From DATEDA01 sp963744255 (GTDB lineage: Bacteria > Pseudomonadota > Gammaproteobacteria > Burkholderiales > SG8-39), in assembly GCA_963744255.1 (NCBI GenBank), contig CAVUSZ010000057.1:39743-103742 (forward strand): a stretch of 64,000 nucleotides of DNA, read 5' to 3'. This document shows, one piece after another, positions 44,521 through 52,930 of the stretch (within the stretch, counting starts at the first letter, position 1; each line of letters opens with the position of its first letter). The position numbers were made by a program, and so were the translations under genes. The notes under the pieces were generated by a model that did no database searches, was not told the DNA's origin, and saw only the letters and a list, made by a program, of their open reading frames with translations.

Positions 44521-44939
44521 TGCCTTGGGTCAAGGCCCTGCACATCATCTTCGTGGTGACGTGGTTCGCGGGCCTCTTCTACCTGCCGCGGCTCTTCGTC
44601 TACCACGCACAGGCGACCGACCGCGACGGCATCGAGCGCTTCAAGGTGATGGAGCGCAAGCTCTTCTTCGGCATCATGACCCCGAGCGCGGTACTCGCGA
44701 TCGCGTTCGGCCTGTGGCTGTGGCTCGGCTATGGCGTGGGCGCCGGCGCGGCCTGGCTGCACGCGAAGCTCGCGATCGTACTTGCGCTCGTCGGCTACCA
44801 CCTCTGGTGCGGGAAGCTCGCCGCCGATTTCAAGCATGACCGCAACCGGCGGACCCACGTGTGGTACCGCTGGTTCAACGAGGTGCCGGTCGTGCTCCTC
44901 GCCGCCGCCGTGATCCTCGCCGTCGTGAAGCCGTTCTGA
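44520..44939 (+). CDS. hemJ: Protoporphyrinogen IX oxidase HemJ
   Basis: 139 residues, four membrane helices. The family (UPF0093) pattern is KALHIIFVVTWFAGLFYLPRLFVYH with the conserved His, ERKLFFGIMTP, HAKLAIVLALVGYH and YRWFNEVPVVLL. HemJ oxidises protoporphyrinogen IX to protoporphyrin IX in haem synthesis. It is start/stop-coupled to the genes on both sides (TGATG). Confidence 0.93.
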   Translation: MPWVKALHIIFVVTWFAGLFYLPRLFVYHAQATDRDGIERFKVMERKLFFGIMTPSAVLAIAFGLWLWLGYGVGAGAAWLHAKLAIVLALVGYHLWCGKLAADFKHDRNRRTHVWYRWFNEVPVVLLAAAVILAVVKPF

Positions 44940-46148
44940 TGGCCGTCACCGCGCAATGCGTCAGCGAGGCCGCCGCGGCGATCGCCGGCGCGGTAGAGGA
45001 GACGCCCTGCCTCGCCTCGCGCACGCTCTCCGAGGTGACGGGCGCCGAGGTCTTCCTCAAGTTCGAGAACCTCCAGTTCACCGGGGCCTTCAAGGAGCGC
45101 GGGGCGCTCAACAAGCTCCTGGGCTTGAGCGCGATCGAGCGCAAGGCGGGCGTGCTGGCGGTCTCCGCCGGCAACCACGCGCAGGCAGTCGCTTACCACG
45201 CGAAGCGGCTCGGCATCCGCGCCACGATCTTCATGCCGCGCTTCACCCCGCACGTGAAGGTGGAGCGCACGCGCGAGCACGGCGTCGAGGTGATCCTCGC
45301 CGGCGAAACCTTCGACGAGGCGAAGGCCGCGGCGCTCGAGCACGCGCGCAAGCACGGCCTCACGGTCGTGCACCCGTACGACGACGAGCGCGTCATCTGC
45401 GGCCAGGGCACGGTCGCGTTGGAGATGCTCGCCGCCGTGCCCGCGCTCGAGGCGATCGTGGTGCCGGTCGGCGGTGGCGGCCTGATCGCCGGCATCGCGG
45501 TCGCGGCGAAGCACGTGAATCCCGGGGATCGAGATCGTCGGCGTCGAGACGGAAGGCTTCCCCGCGATGCACTGCGCGCTGCACGGCAAGCGGGCGAGCT
45601 ATGCCGGCAGCACGATCGCCGAAGGCATCGCTGTCAAGGAACCCGGCGCACTCACGCTGCCGATCGTGCAGGCGCTCGCGGCGGACGTGCTGCTCGTCGA
45701 CGACGGCGACATCGAGCAGGCGATCGTGCTGCTGCTCGAGATCGAGAAAACCGTCGTCGAGGGCGCCGGCGCAGCAGGCCTCGCCGCGCTGCTGCGCCAC
45801 CCGGAGCGCTTCCGCGGCAAGCGGGTGGGCGTCGTCCTCTCCGGCGGCAACATCGACCCGCTCGTCCTCTCCGACATCATCGAACGCGGCATGGCGCGCT
45901 CCGGGCGTCTCGCCCGCCTCAAGGTCGAGCTCCGCGATCTTCCGGGCGCGCTCGCGAAAGTCACCGCCTGCCTCGCCGAAGCGAACGCGAACATCGAGGA
46001 AGTGCACCACCAGCGCGCGTTCACGCATCTCCCGGTGCTGTCGGCCGAGGTCGAGTTCGTGCTGCAGACGCGCGGGCCTGATCACGTCGCCGAGATCGTC
46101 GAGGCGCTGGGGAAAGCGGGGTTCAAGGCCGAGGTCGTCCGCGACTGA
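44939..46148 (+). CDS. ilvA: Threonine ammonia-lyase with ACT domain, one frameshift
   Basis: About 402 residues if one base is removed. The PLP lysine is in FTGAFKERGALNKL; the phosphate-binding VPVGGGGLIAGIA and AGNHAQ motifs are present. The C-terminal ACT domain covers LKVELRDLPGALAKVTACLAE to the end. The frame breaks in a GGGG run at 45524-45527: CCCGGGATCGAG would keep the frame (NPGIEIVGVETEGFP). Both parts are intact otherwise, so this is probably a homopolymer error or a very recent mutation. The enzyme deaminates threonine to 2-oxobutyrate. Last gene of the hydrolase-ABC-hemJ operon. Confidence 0.88.
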
Positions 46149-46398
46149 CCTGCGCCCGCCCGGCGGGAGCTGACCGAGCGGATGGCGCGAGACGGCTTTA
46201 CCGATCCGCGTTGGGAGGCGTATTCGGCTCCCAAGTCCGTGGTTCCAGGCGTATTCTCTTCCGACTACTGTATGAGCCCGCGCCCGAAGACGCCTCGCAA
46301 CCCGTCTATCGCGACGCTTTTCTCCCCCTCTCCTGGGAGGGCGATATTCGCGTCCGTTGGGACGGCGACCCATCCGTCTCTTGGGATTGCGACTTCTC
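46149..46398. other. Non-coding junction before the cassette array
   Basis: 250 bases between ilvA and the first R' box. Short frames are present, one with a repeated W(E/D)(G/C)D pattern near its end (about 46355-46400), but none has a convincing start or homology. CTCGCAACCC near 46292 could pair with GATTGCGA before the R' box, so a degenerate attC may be hidden here. Confidence 0.4.
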
Positions 46399-46431
46399 GT
46401 TGGGCATCCGCAGATCATCTGGGGTCGATAC

Positions 46432-47334
46432 ATGATCAAGGACGTTGAGTTTCCGTCCGAAGGGGCGACGCTTCGAGGACTGCTGTTCTTGCCGGAGTCG
46501 CAGACCAGGAGGCCACCGGTCGTCATCATGGCTCACGGAACGTCGGCCACGGTGACCATGGTGGCGGACAACTATGCGGAGGCGTTTTCCCGTGCCGGCC
46601 TGGCGGTCCTGCTCTACGACCACCGGAACTTCGGAAGGAGCGACGGTGAGCCGCGGCAGGAGATCAATCCCTGGATTCAGTGCCGAGGCTACCGTGATGC
46701 ACTGAACTTCGCCGAGAGATTGGGCGGAGTTGATCCCGAGCGAATCGCACTGTGGGGGGCAGCTATACCGGTGGCCAGGTTATCGTGTGTTGGCGCAATC
46801 CAGCAGCGAGTCAAAGTCATCGTCGCGCAGTGTCCGGTATTCGGCGCGGAGCCGCCGGCAGTCGAGCCGAGCAGGGCCAATTTCGATCTCATCAAAGAGA
46901 TACTTTCGCGGGCTGATATCCGTGGATCGCCCGAGACGACAATGGGTCCCATACCTGTTGTCTCCTTCGACCAAGCCGGCACGCCGTCGCTACTCAAGCC
47001 CATCCAGGCGTTCCGCTGGTTCATCGACTACGGAGGCCGCGCCGGCACCCGGTGGATCAACAGTGCCACGCGAGTGCTGCCGGCAACGCCGGTGCCTTAC
47101 CACCCGGCGCTGAGCGCGCCCTTCGTCAAGGCGCACACGCTGCTGATGGTCGCGTCGGAGGACGAGATGGTGCACGCCTATTACTCGGTCGCCAGGCAGG
47201 CCTACGAACGCATTTCCGGACCCAAGGAGTGGTACGTCATCCCTGGGGGGCATTTCGGGCTGCTCTATCGCCCAAGTGAGCTGGTCGATGAGGCATGTCG
47301 AGTGCAAACCGAGTTTCTGAAGAATTGGCTCTGA
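46432..47334 (+). CDS. Cassette 1: alpha/beta hydrolase with a frame-shifted nucleophile elbow
   Basis: 300 residues; Xaa-Pro peptidase-like / YcjY-type hydrolase pattern: VEFPSEGATLRGLLFLPE, VVIMAHGTSATV, VLLYDHRNFGRSDGEPRQEINP. Near residue 109 the family should have WGxSxxGG; the present frame reads LWGAAIPVARLSC with no such serine. In the neighbouring frame the same DNA encodes SYTGGQVIV. One base missing in the G6 run (46754-46759) and one extra near 46787 would restore it. C-terminal acid and His (ASEDEM, GGHFGLL) are intact. So either the gene is inactivated or the sequence has two compensating errors. Followed 5 bases later by attC-a. Confidence 0.8.
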   Translation: MIKDVEFPSEGATLRGLLFLPESQTRRPPVVIMAHGTSATVTMVADNYAEAFSRAGLAVLLYDHRNFGRSDGEPRQEINPWIQCRGYRDALNFAERLGGVDPERIALWGAAIPVARLSCVGAIQQRVKVIVAQCPVFGAEPPAVEPSRANFDLIKEILSRADIRGSPETTMGPIPVVSFDQAGTPSLLKPIQAFRWFIDYGGRAGTRWINSATRVLPATPVPYHPALSAPFVKAHTLLMVASEDEMVHAYYSVARQAYERISGPKEWYVIPGGHFGLLYRPSELVDEACRVQTEFLKNWL

Positions 47335-47339
47335 GCTAT

Positions 47340-47416
47340 GCCCAACAAGCGTTGCACCCGACCCTCAAGGCGGCGCTGCGCGCCGTTCCTCGGTCGGGTG
47401 AACGGCGACGTTGGGC
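47340..47416 (+). repeat. attC site a
   Basis: R'' GCCCAAC and R' GTTGGGC are perfect complements. L'' GTTGCACCCGACC pairs with the complement of GGTCGGGTGAAC with one unpaired G. 77 bp. Confidence 0.85.
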
Positions 47417-47495
47417 GTCATCGCGCAGGCGCTGCGCCCTCTTGGCCCGCCCGAGGGTGAGGGTGGGCTGACGAAGATTCGCGGGAGGATTTGCT

Positions 47496-48334
47496 GTGCC
47501 GATGGCGAGCGTTAACGGGGTCGATCTGTATTGGGAGCAGACCGGCCAAGGCGTGCCGCTGGTCTGGATCCATGAGTACGGCGGCGACCTGCGCTCGTGG
47601 GAACCGCAGGTCAGGTACTTCTCCCGGCGATATCGCGTCATGGCTTACAACCATCGCGGGTATCCCCCGTCGACCGTTCCCAGAGCCGCCCGTGACTACT
47701 CCCAAGATCTTCTCGTCGAGGATCTCCGTCAACTGCTCCGACACCTGGGGCTTGGTCCAGTGCACCTTGGCGGTTGCTCGATGGGCGCTAACGTCGCCCG
47801 TGATTTCGCCATCGCGCACGGCGAGATGACGCGGAGTTTGATCCTCGTCGGGGCGGGCGCCGGCTCGGTGAACCGGGAGCAGGTTCTGAAGGCTCAGGAG
47901 GCGAGCGCGGCCGCACTCGAGCGTGAGGGCATTGCGACTCTGGTCGGCAACTTCGAGAACCTGCCGACCCGCGCATCATCCAAGGAGAAGGATTCCGTGG
48001 CTTCGCGGAATTCCTTAGCGAGGCCAGCGAGACGCCGATCATGCGTACGCTCATCGCACGTGAAATCATGGCAAACGTAAGACGATCTTCGAACTGGAGA
48101 CCGAGCTAAAGGCTCTGCGAGTTACAGAACTTTGATCATGGTAGGCGACCGCGACGCCATCCTGGTGTCGAGCCCTCACTGTTGATGCGCAGTTGGATCC
48201 CGCACGCAGGACTGGTTGTCTCCCCGGCTTGCGGCAAGACCCCGAAGCTCGAGGAGCCGGGTCTCTTCAATCTCCTCGTCTCAGAATTCCTCGCCGCAGT
48301 CGAAGGGGTGCGATGGGCAGGCCTTTCAAGCTGA
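47496..48334 (+). pseudogene. Cassette 2: alpha/beta hydrolase with several frameshifts
   Basis: GTG start with GGGAGG ahead. The first ~155 residues read well: VNGVDLYWEQTGQGVPLVWIHEYGG, YNHRGYPPS, and nucleophile elbow GGCSMGANVA. After NFENLP the frame changes near 47990 (FRGFAEFLSEASETPIMRTL continues in another frame to a TAA), again before MVGDRDAILVSSP near 48135 (acid region), and again before LMRSWIPHAG near 48180. The reading then ends at the TGA at 48332. Homology is continuous across frames, so this was one full-length hydrolase of about 275 residues. At least three indels. Confidence 0.7.
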
Positions 48335-48386
48335 CGCGACCGCGCTCTCACTGCGAGCTCGATGCAGTACATGAGCAGAACGTGAC

Positions 48387-48465
48387 GCCCAACCATCCGA
48401 TGCAGCGGACCGCTTCAGGCGGGCTTCGCCCGCTCTTCGCGGGCCGGTGATCGCGAACGTTCGGC
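48387..48465 (+). repeat. attC site b
   Basis: R'' GCCCAAC; R' GTTCGGC (one deviation). Centre CGGGCTTCGCCCG hairpin. Same central family as sites e and j (CATCCGATGCAGCGGACC). 79 bp. Confidence 0.75.
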
Positions 48466-48529
48466 TTCACTTGATACATCGTTCGTGAGCGACCAATGAG
48501 GTGATTCGAATTTGTACTGGAGGCAGATC

Positions 48530-49360
48530 GTGGCAAACGAAGCGACCATCGACCGCGCAGCATTCAAGGAGTTCGAGCGGCTCGGGTATTCCAAAGCTGC
48601 AAGCACCTACAGAGGCGAAACTGCCCGAGTAACATCGCAAGTGAATGAACCCTTGCTCGACGCGATCGGCGCCAAGCCCGGAATGCGCATGCTTGATGTC
48701 GCCTGTGGGCCGGGTCGCCTGAGCGGGGCGGCTGCAAAGCGCGGGTGCATCGTCACCGGCCTGGACTACGCTGAGCCTATGGTCAACTACGCCAAGGAAG
48801 CCTTTCCCGACATCACCTTCAGAGTCGGAGATGCCGAGGCCCTTTCGTTCGAGGCGGAACAGTTCGATCTTGTAACGTGCAGCCTCGGGATCCTGCACTT
48901 CGCGGATCCAGATCAAGCGATGAGGGAGGCACGAAGGGTTCTTGTCACGGGCGGGCGGTACGCGTTTACCTGCTGGGTGCCCCCTGCGCGGAATCCCTTC
49001 ATGGCTTTGATACTGGGCTCCGTTCAGAAGCACGGCACAACAGATCTTCCGTTACCGCCTGGGCCACCTTTGTTCCGCTTTGGTGAACCCGCCGAGTGTG
49101 AGCGAACGGTTCGCGAGATCGGTATGAAAGTCGTGTCCACAACCGAGCTGCCGATCGAATGGGACTTTGATTCCCCAGAGCAAGTAGTTCCGATCATCAC
49201 GGGTAGCACGGCGAGGCTCGCGCCAATGTTGTCGCTCCAGGCACCCGAGCAACGTCGCGAGGTGGAGCGAGCGATCACGGAGGGTGCACGCCAGTATCTA
49301 AAGGCTGGAAGGGTTTCGGTTCCCGCGCCCATCACACTAGTCGTCGCCAGCAAGACCTGA
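48530..49360 (+). CDS. Cassette 3: class I SAM-dependent methyltransferase
   Basis: 276 residues from the GTG at 48530, chosen because GGAGG lies 6 bases before it. Motif I is MLDVACGPGRLSGAAA, then GLDYAEPMV, VGDAEALSFE, FDLVTCSLGILHF, and the post-motif MREARRVLVTGGRYAFTCW. It resembles UbiE/COQ5-like or small-molecule methyltransferases; the substrate is unknown. The frame is intact. The gene ends 58 bases before attC-c. Confidence 0.85.
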   Translation: MANEATIDRAAFKEFERLGYSKAASTYRGETARVTSQVNEPLLDAIGAKPGMRMLDVACGPGRLSGAAAKRGCIVTGLDYAEPMVNYAKEAFPDITFRVGDAEALSFEAEQFDLVTCSLGILHFADPDQAMREARRVLVTGGRYAFTCWVPPARNPFMALILGSVQKHGTTDLPLPPGPPLFRFGEPAECERTVREIGMKVVSTTELPIEWDFDSPEQVVPIITGSTARLAPMLSLQAPEQRREVERAITEGARQYLKAGRVSVPAPITLVVASKT

Positions 49361-49418
49361 AAGTCCAGCGGCCATTACACGATCAAGCCCACTTAAACGA
49401 TGGGCACTCGCGGGTGAA

Positions 49419-49520
49419 GCCGAACCAGCAGTTCGAGGGGACGGTCGCAAGCACGCTACGCTCGCTTGCGATTCGCTCGTCGCGCTGCTCCTCGCCCGCC
49501 CCTCAACTGCGGCGTTAGCC
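49419..49520 (+). repeat. attC site c
   Basis: R'' GCCGAAC, R' GTTAGCC. L'' GCAGTTCGAGGGG pairs with the complement of CCCCTCAACTGC with one unpaired C, a textbook extrahelical base. 102 bp. Confidence 0.85.
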
Positions 49521-49532
49521 CTCACGCAACAC

Positions 49533-50501
49533 ATGAGACTCCACCTGCCGAATAGTTCTCACTTGCAGAACATTGAGGGCTTCATCCGAAGCTATTCACC
49601 GGACAAGTCTTCAGGGCTTCGCGTATCGGGTCACAAGAAGTACATCCATACGCATCCGTTCGCCCTCGCGGTCGCCGCTTGCGCCGGCGCTGCGGCGAGG
49701 AACTCTGGTTTCAAGACAACCGGATCGATCCCCAATGTTTCATCCGCTCCGTATCTCGTGCGGATGAAGCTGTTCGAATATCTCGGCGTGGCTCCCCCAA
49801 GGCATATCGATGAGCATGAAGAGTCAGGGCGCTTCGTCCCTTTGACACAGATTCGTACGTCCGAGGACTTGCGCAAGACTATTACGGATCTCATTCCTCT
49901 CCTGCACGCGGCTCCGTCCGTTGCCGATCCCATTCGTTACGTCATGAGCGAGTTGGGCCGCAATGTGCTCGAACACTCGCAATCCCCCTGTTGGCGGGTT
50001 CGTTTGCGCTCAATACTTCCGTAACAAGCAGCGGATAGCTATCGGTATCGCCGATGCAGGCATCGGAATCCATCGAGCGATCCGTGCATCGCACCGAGCC
50101 CCTACCGAAGCTGATGCAATTCGTCTAGCGCTGACCCCGGGTATCTCTGGGGCGACACCGAGGATTGGCGGCAATGAAACTAACGCTGGAGCCGGACTGT
50201 TCTTTATTCGAAGCATCGCCAAGGCATCAGGCAACTTCTTTGTCATCTACTCCGGGACGACCGAGTACAAGTTGCTACGTAAGCAAACCCAGCCATCGGT
50301 TCTGTTTGCCGATCCCGCGTTGGAAGGTCATCGCATGGTCGAAGACTTGCCTCGTTGGCAGGTACCGCGATCGGGATTGACATCAATGTGGATGAAACTT
50401 GCCGAATTCTCTTCACTGCTTGAAGGTAATCCGCCGGTCGTACAGTATTGACGTCAAGGCGAGAAAGAAAGGCGTACTTCAAGAAGATCCACTTCACATG
50501 A
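49533..50501 (+). pseudogene. Cassette 4, gene 1: GHKL-type ATP-binding protein, frameshifted
   Basis: The first frame (49533-49985) ends with an N-box ELGRNVLEHSQ. A CCCCC run near 49986 shifts the frame to VGGFVCAQYFRNKQRIAIGI then ADAGIGIHRAI (G1 box) and GAGLFFIRSIAKAS (G2-like). Further shifts are needed near 50370 (AIGIDINVDETCRILF) and 50430 to reach the natural end KKIHFT and TGA at 50499-50501. The pieces together make a ~320-residue protein with a histidine-kinase-like ATPase fold but no kinase His domain. Its partner is the overlapping DUF4325 gene. Confidence 0.65.
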
Positions 50502-50797
50502 AAAGCATTCGGTCCTGCTTGACCAGGTTGGCTCATTTGCCGAGGACAAGGATGCTGCCGCGAAGCTTCGTCGCGAGACGATCCTTCCGACGCTAGCCGC
50601 TGGCGACAACATTGAACTGGACTTTACCGGGATCACACTCCACTACCCAGTCGTTCATTGACGCGCTGATTTCCGAGGCGCTGCGGCAGCACGGTGAGGC
50701 AGTGTTAGAGAGGCTTTCATTCAAGAATTGCGCCACCGCAACACGCGGGATCATCGAAACGGTTGTTCAATACGTACTCGATGACCGTGGACGGTGA
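50498..50797 (+). pseudogene. Cassette 4, gene 2: DUF4325 (STAS-like) protein, frameshifted
   Basis: The ATG at 50498 overlaps the preceding TGA (ATGA). Conserved stretches are ILPTLAAGDNIELDFTGIT, TTQSFIDALISEAL and GIIETVVQYVLDD, a DUF4325 domain of about 95 residues. The frame shifts near 50508 and near 50635. DUF4325 proteins commonly sit next to GHKL ATPases, in a layout like anti-anti-sigma/anti-sigma pairs; the role is unproven. It ends 1 base before attC-d. Confidence 0.6.
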
Positions 50798-50798
50798 G

Positions 50799-50894
50799 GG
50801 CTAACCTGGCGATCGAGCGGACCGCCCGCAAGCTACGCTTGCGGGTACCCTCCTCGCTTCGCTCGTCGCCAGCCGCTCATCGCCGGCGTTGGGC
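50799..50894 (+). repeat. attC site d
   Basis: R'' GGCTAAC, R' GTTGGGC. L'' GGCGATCGAGCGG pairs with the complement of CCGCTCATCGCC with one unpaired C. Centre (CCCGCAAGCTACGCTTGCGGG) is nearly that of site f. 96 bp. Confidence 0.85.
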
Positions 50895-50929
50895 GTCTCA
50901 AATTGCAGACTCGCGTGTGAGGTGAACCC

Positions 50930-51936
50930 GTGTCAGAAGCAGACCGTTTGCCGCAGATCGCGCAGCAACTTCGAGAGGGCACGCCTCCACCCTCTCTCAC
51001 CGTTCGCGAGTTCTTGTCATGGTTCGGGGCCCAACGCCGGGGGTATTGGATCGTCACCAGCATCCGGGAAGCCCTCGAGCGCGCAGGCTTACAGACAGAA
51101 CCGGATTTTGAGTCTGCCTACATCGATGCCCCTGTTACCCTCACGCTCGCCGAACAGAAGCCCGCTGGGACAGCGGTGCCCGCGAAGGGCGAGCTATCGG
51201 CGACCGCTGCAATGTCCTTTTCGGCGGTTGCGACACTTACCGCTCCACCGTCCTACGCCGATCCGACCTATCGAATCAGCAAGCTCCCAGCTGCTAACAA
51301 CCCTCCTGTGTTTGTCGCGCCTGACGCGTCGCTCGACGAAGCGGTGACCCTGATGCTAGCGAACGATTTCTCGCAACTACCGGTTATGACGAGCGAGCGA
51401 GACGTCAAGGGTGTCATCAGCTGGACGTCCATTGCCACGAAATCGTGTCTCGGAAGAGGCGGCACCATCACGCGACAGCTCATGGACATCCCGCATCAGG
51501 AAATTCGTGCCGACGCATCCCTTTTTCACGCCATTCCAGTTGTGGTCCAGCATCAGTACGTCCTTGTGCGCGGTGCCGATAATCGAATCTCAGGAATCAT
51601 CACAGGGAGCGATCTTAGTCTGCAGTTTCAACAGTTGGCGAGCCCTTCCTTCTCCTGGGCGAGATTGAGAATCACATCCGACGAGTCATCGGAGACCGAT
51701 TTACAAAGGAAGAGCTCGCAAGTGCTCGCGATCCCGGAGATTCCGACGGCGTGGTTGACGGCGTAGCCGATATGACGTTCGGCGAGTACATCCGGTTGCT
51801 AGAGAATCCCGACCGGTGGGCGAAACTCAAGCTTTCAATTGATCGCACCACATTCTGCAAGTACCTCGACGGTGTGCGGACGATCCGAAATGACGTAATG
51901 CACTTCGATCCCGACGACGTCCCCGTCGGACCTTGA
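50930..51936 (+). pseudogene. Cassette 5: CBS-domain protein, frameshifted
   Basis: GTG start. Residues 1-70 form an N-terminal helical region (LTVREFLSWFGAQRRGYWIV...ALERAGL). A CBS pair follows at ~125-235 (VFVAPDASLDEAVTLMLAND; VKGVISWTSIA; DNRISGIITGSDL). After FQQL near 51640 the frame changes; the alternative frame gives PFLLLGEIENHIRRVIGDRF and continues to VMHFDPDD and the TGA at 51934. A further shift would carry homologous-looking sequence to the TAA at 51991-51993. CBS pairs bind adenine nucleotides; the cargo domain is unknown. At least one, probably two, indels. Confidence 0.65.
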
Positions 51937-52016
51937 TCGCTTACGAGACTTCAGAGGTTCTCCCAGAGACTGCAGGGCATTGGTGTTCCATAAGGCAGGT
52001 CGCTGATACGGGAGAC

Positions 52017-52097
52017 GCCCAACCATCCGATGCAGCGGACCACTTCGAAGCGGGCTTTCGCCCGTTTCTTCGCGGCCGCTGATCGGAGCCGTTGGGC
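52017..52097 (+). repeat. attC site e
   Basis: R'' GCCCAAC, R' GTTGGGC. L'' CCGATGCAGCGG pairs with the complement of CCGCTGATCGG with one unpaired G. 81 bp. Confidence 0.88.
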
Positions 52098-52139
52098 CTC
52101 ATGAAGTGATGCACTGCGCTGGAACATTTGGAGCGTTCC

Positions 52140-52526
52140 ATGATTGAGCAGATTCAGGCCGACGCGCTTGTCGAGCTCATCGATCGTTACTGCGCGGTTT
52201 GGAACGAAACGAGCCCTGGTCGAAGGGCGGAGCTTCTTGCTCAGGTCTGGGCGCCGGACGCGACTTACACCGACCCGACTGTTCATACGACGACTCTTGA
52301 TGAGCTCCTCACTCACATCGAAAACGTTCGTACCCGCCGGCCTGGGTCCAGAGTGCTGCGTACGAGCGCCATTGACTTCCATCACGGACTCGCTCGCTTT
52401 TCCTGGCATGTGGTCCAGGAAGACGGAGCCGCGCTACCGGAAGGACTCGACATCGCCGAGCTTTCCTCTGATGCCAAGCGGATCCAGCGGATTGTTGGGT
52501 TTTTCGGTCCGCTACGAGGGCGCTGA
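52140..52526 (+). CDS. Cassette 6: SnoaL-like (NTF2-fold) protein
   Basis: 128 residues from the ATG at 52140, with GGAG 8 bases ahead. It has the SnoaL/NTF2 pattern: IDRYCAVWNET, LLAQVWAPDATYTDP, HIENVRTRRPG, and alternating strands FHHGLARFSWHVV...IQRIVGFFG. Such small cone-shaped proteins are isomerases, hydrolases or binding proteins; no active-site set is clear. Frame intact. It ends 9 bases before attC-f. Confidence 0.8.
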   Translation: MIEQIQADALVELIDRYCAVWNETSPGRRAELLAQVWAPDATYTDPTVHTTTLDELLTHIENVRTRRPGSRVLRTSAIDFHHGLARFSWHVVQEDGAALPEGLDIAELSSDAKRIQRIVGFFGPLRGR

Positions 52527-52535
52527 CCATATGAG

Positions 52536-52614
52536 GCCCAACCACACGTTCGAGCGGACCGCCCGCAAGCTGCGCTTGTGGGTACCCTCCTCGCTTCGCT
52601 CGTCGGCGGCCGCA
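52536..52614 (+). repeat. attC site f, interrupted before its R' box
   Basis: R'' GCCCAAC, L'' CACGTTCGAGCGG and the same centre as site d; L' begins (CCGCACAACG) but is cut by IS110-family sequence. A free R' box GTTAGGC at 52879-52885 on the far side of the IS remnant may be its missing end. Confidence 0.75.
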
Positions 52615-52788
52615 CAACGCCCCTGAACAGGCTTCCATCCCCACCAGGCTCGGGGCGAACTGCGCGAACAGTTCCAGGAGCTTGCCGCGCGAGACCCGTT
52701 TCTTCAGCACCGCCTTGCCGTGCTCGTCCACTCCATGCACCGAGAACAGCTGCTTTGCCAGGTCCAACCCCACGGTAGTAACCTTCAT
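52615..52788 (-). pseudogene. IS110-family transposase, N-terminal remnant
   Basis: The minus frame from the ATG at 52788 reads MKVTTVGLDLAKQLFSVHGV...KLLELFAQFAPSLVGMEACSGA, the start of an IS110/IS1111-type DEDD transposase with its first acidic residues (GLDLAK, GMEAC). Similarity stops at about 52615 where attC sequence begins, so about 58 residues survive and the rest is lost. IS1111-group elements are known to target attC sites, which fits the location. Confidence 0.75.
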
Positions 52789-52878
52789 CGCGAACTCCCC
52801 CTCTCTTCGATTGGTGACGAATGCACCTCCAATCTGGCACATCCGATGCCGCCCGAGCTGCGGGAGTCCATCTCATTC

Positions 52879-52885
52879 GTTAGGC
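52879..52885 (+). repeat. R' core box downstream of the IS remnant
   Basis: GTTAGGC, a perfect GTTRRRY core, 46 bases before cassette 7's gene. Probably the right end of the attC split by the IS. Confidence 0.5.
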
Positions 52886-52930
52886 GTCGAATAGTTGAGT
52901 CAACACTTAGCCTAGAAGGAGGGCAGTGCT

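Noticed and set aside
46182..46435. Small frames of 74-88 codons before cassette 1
   Set aside because: No convincing ribosome site or homology and they overlap each other; left as a non-coding junction.
49533..50501. Two independent small genes at 49533-50024 and 49963-50451
   Set aside because: Their translations are consecutive parts of one GHKL ATPase (N-box in the first, G1/G2 boxes in the second) joined across a CCCCC run.
50498..50797. Separate small genes in the two frames of the DUF4325 region
   Set aside because: The frames join into one domain if single-base shifts are allowed.
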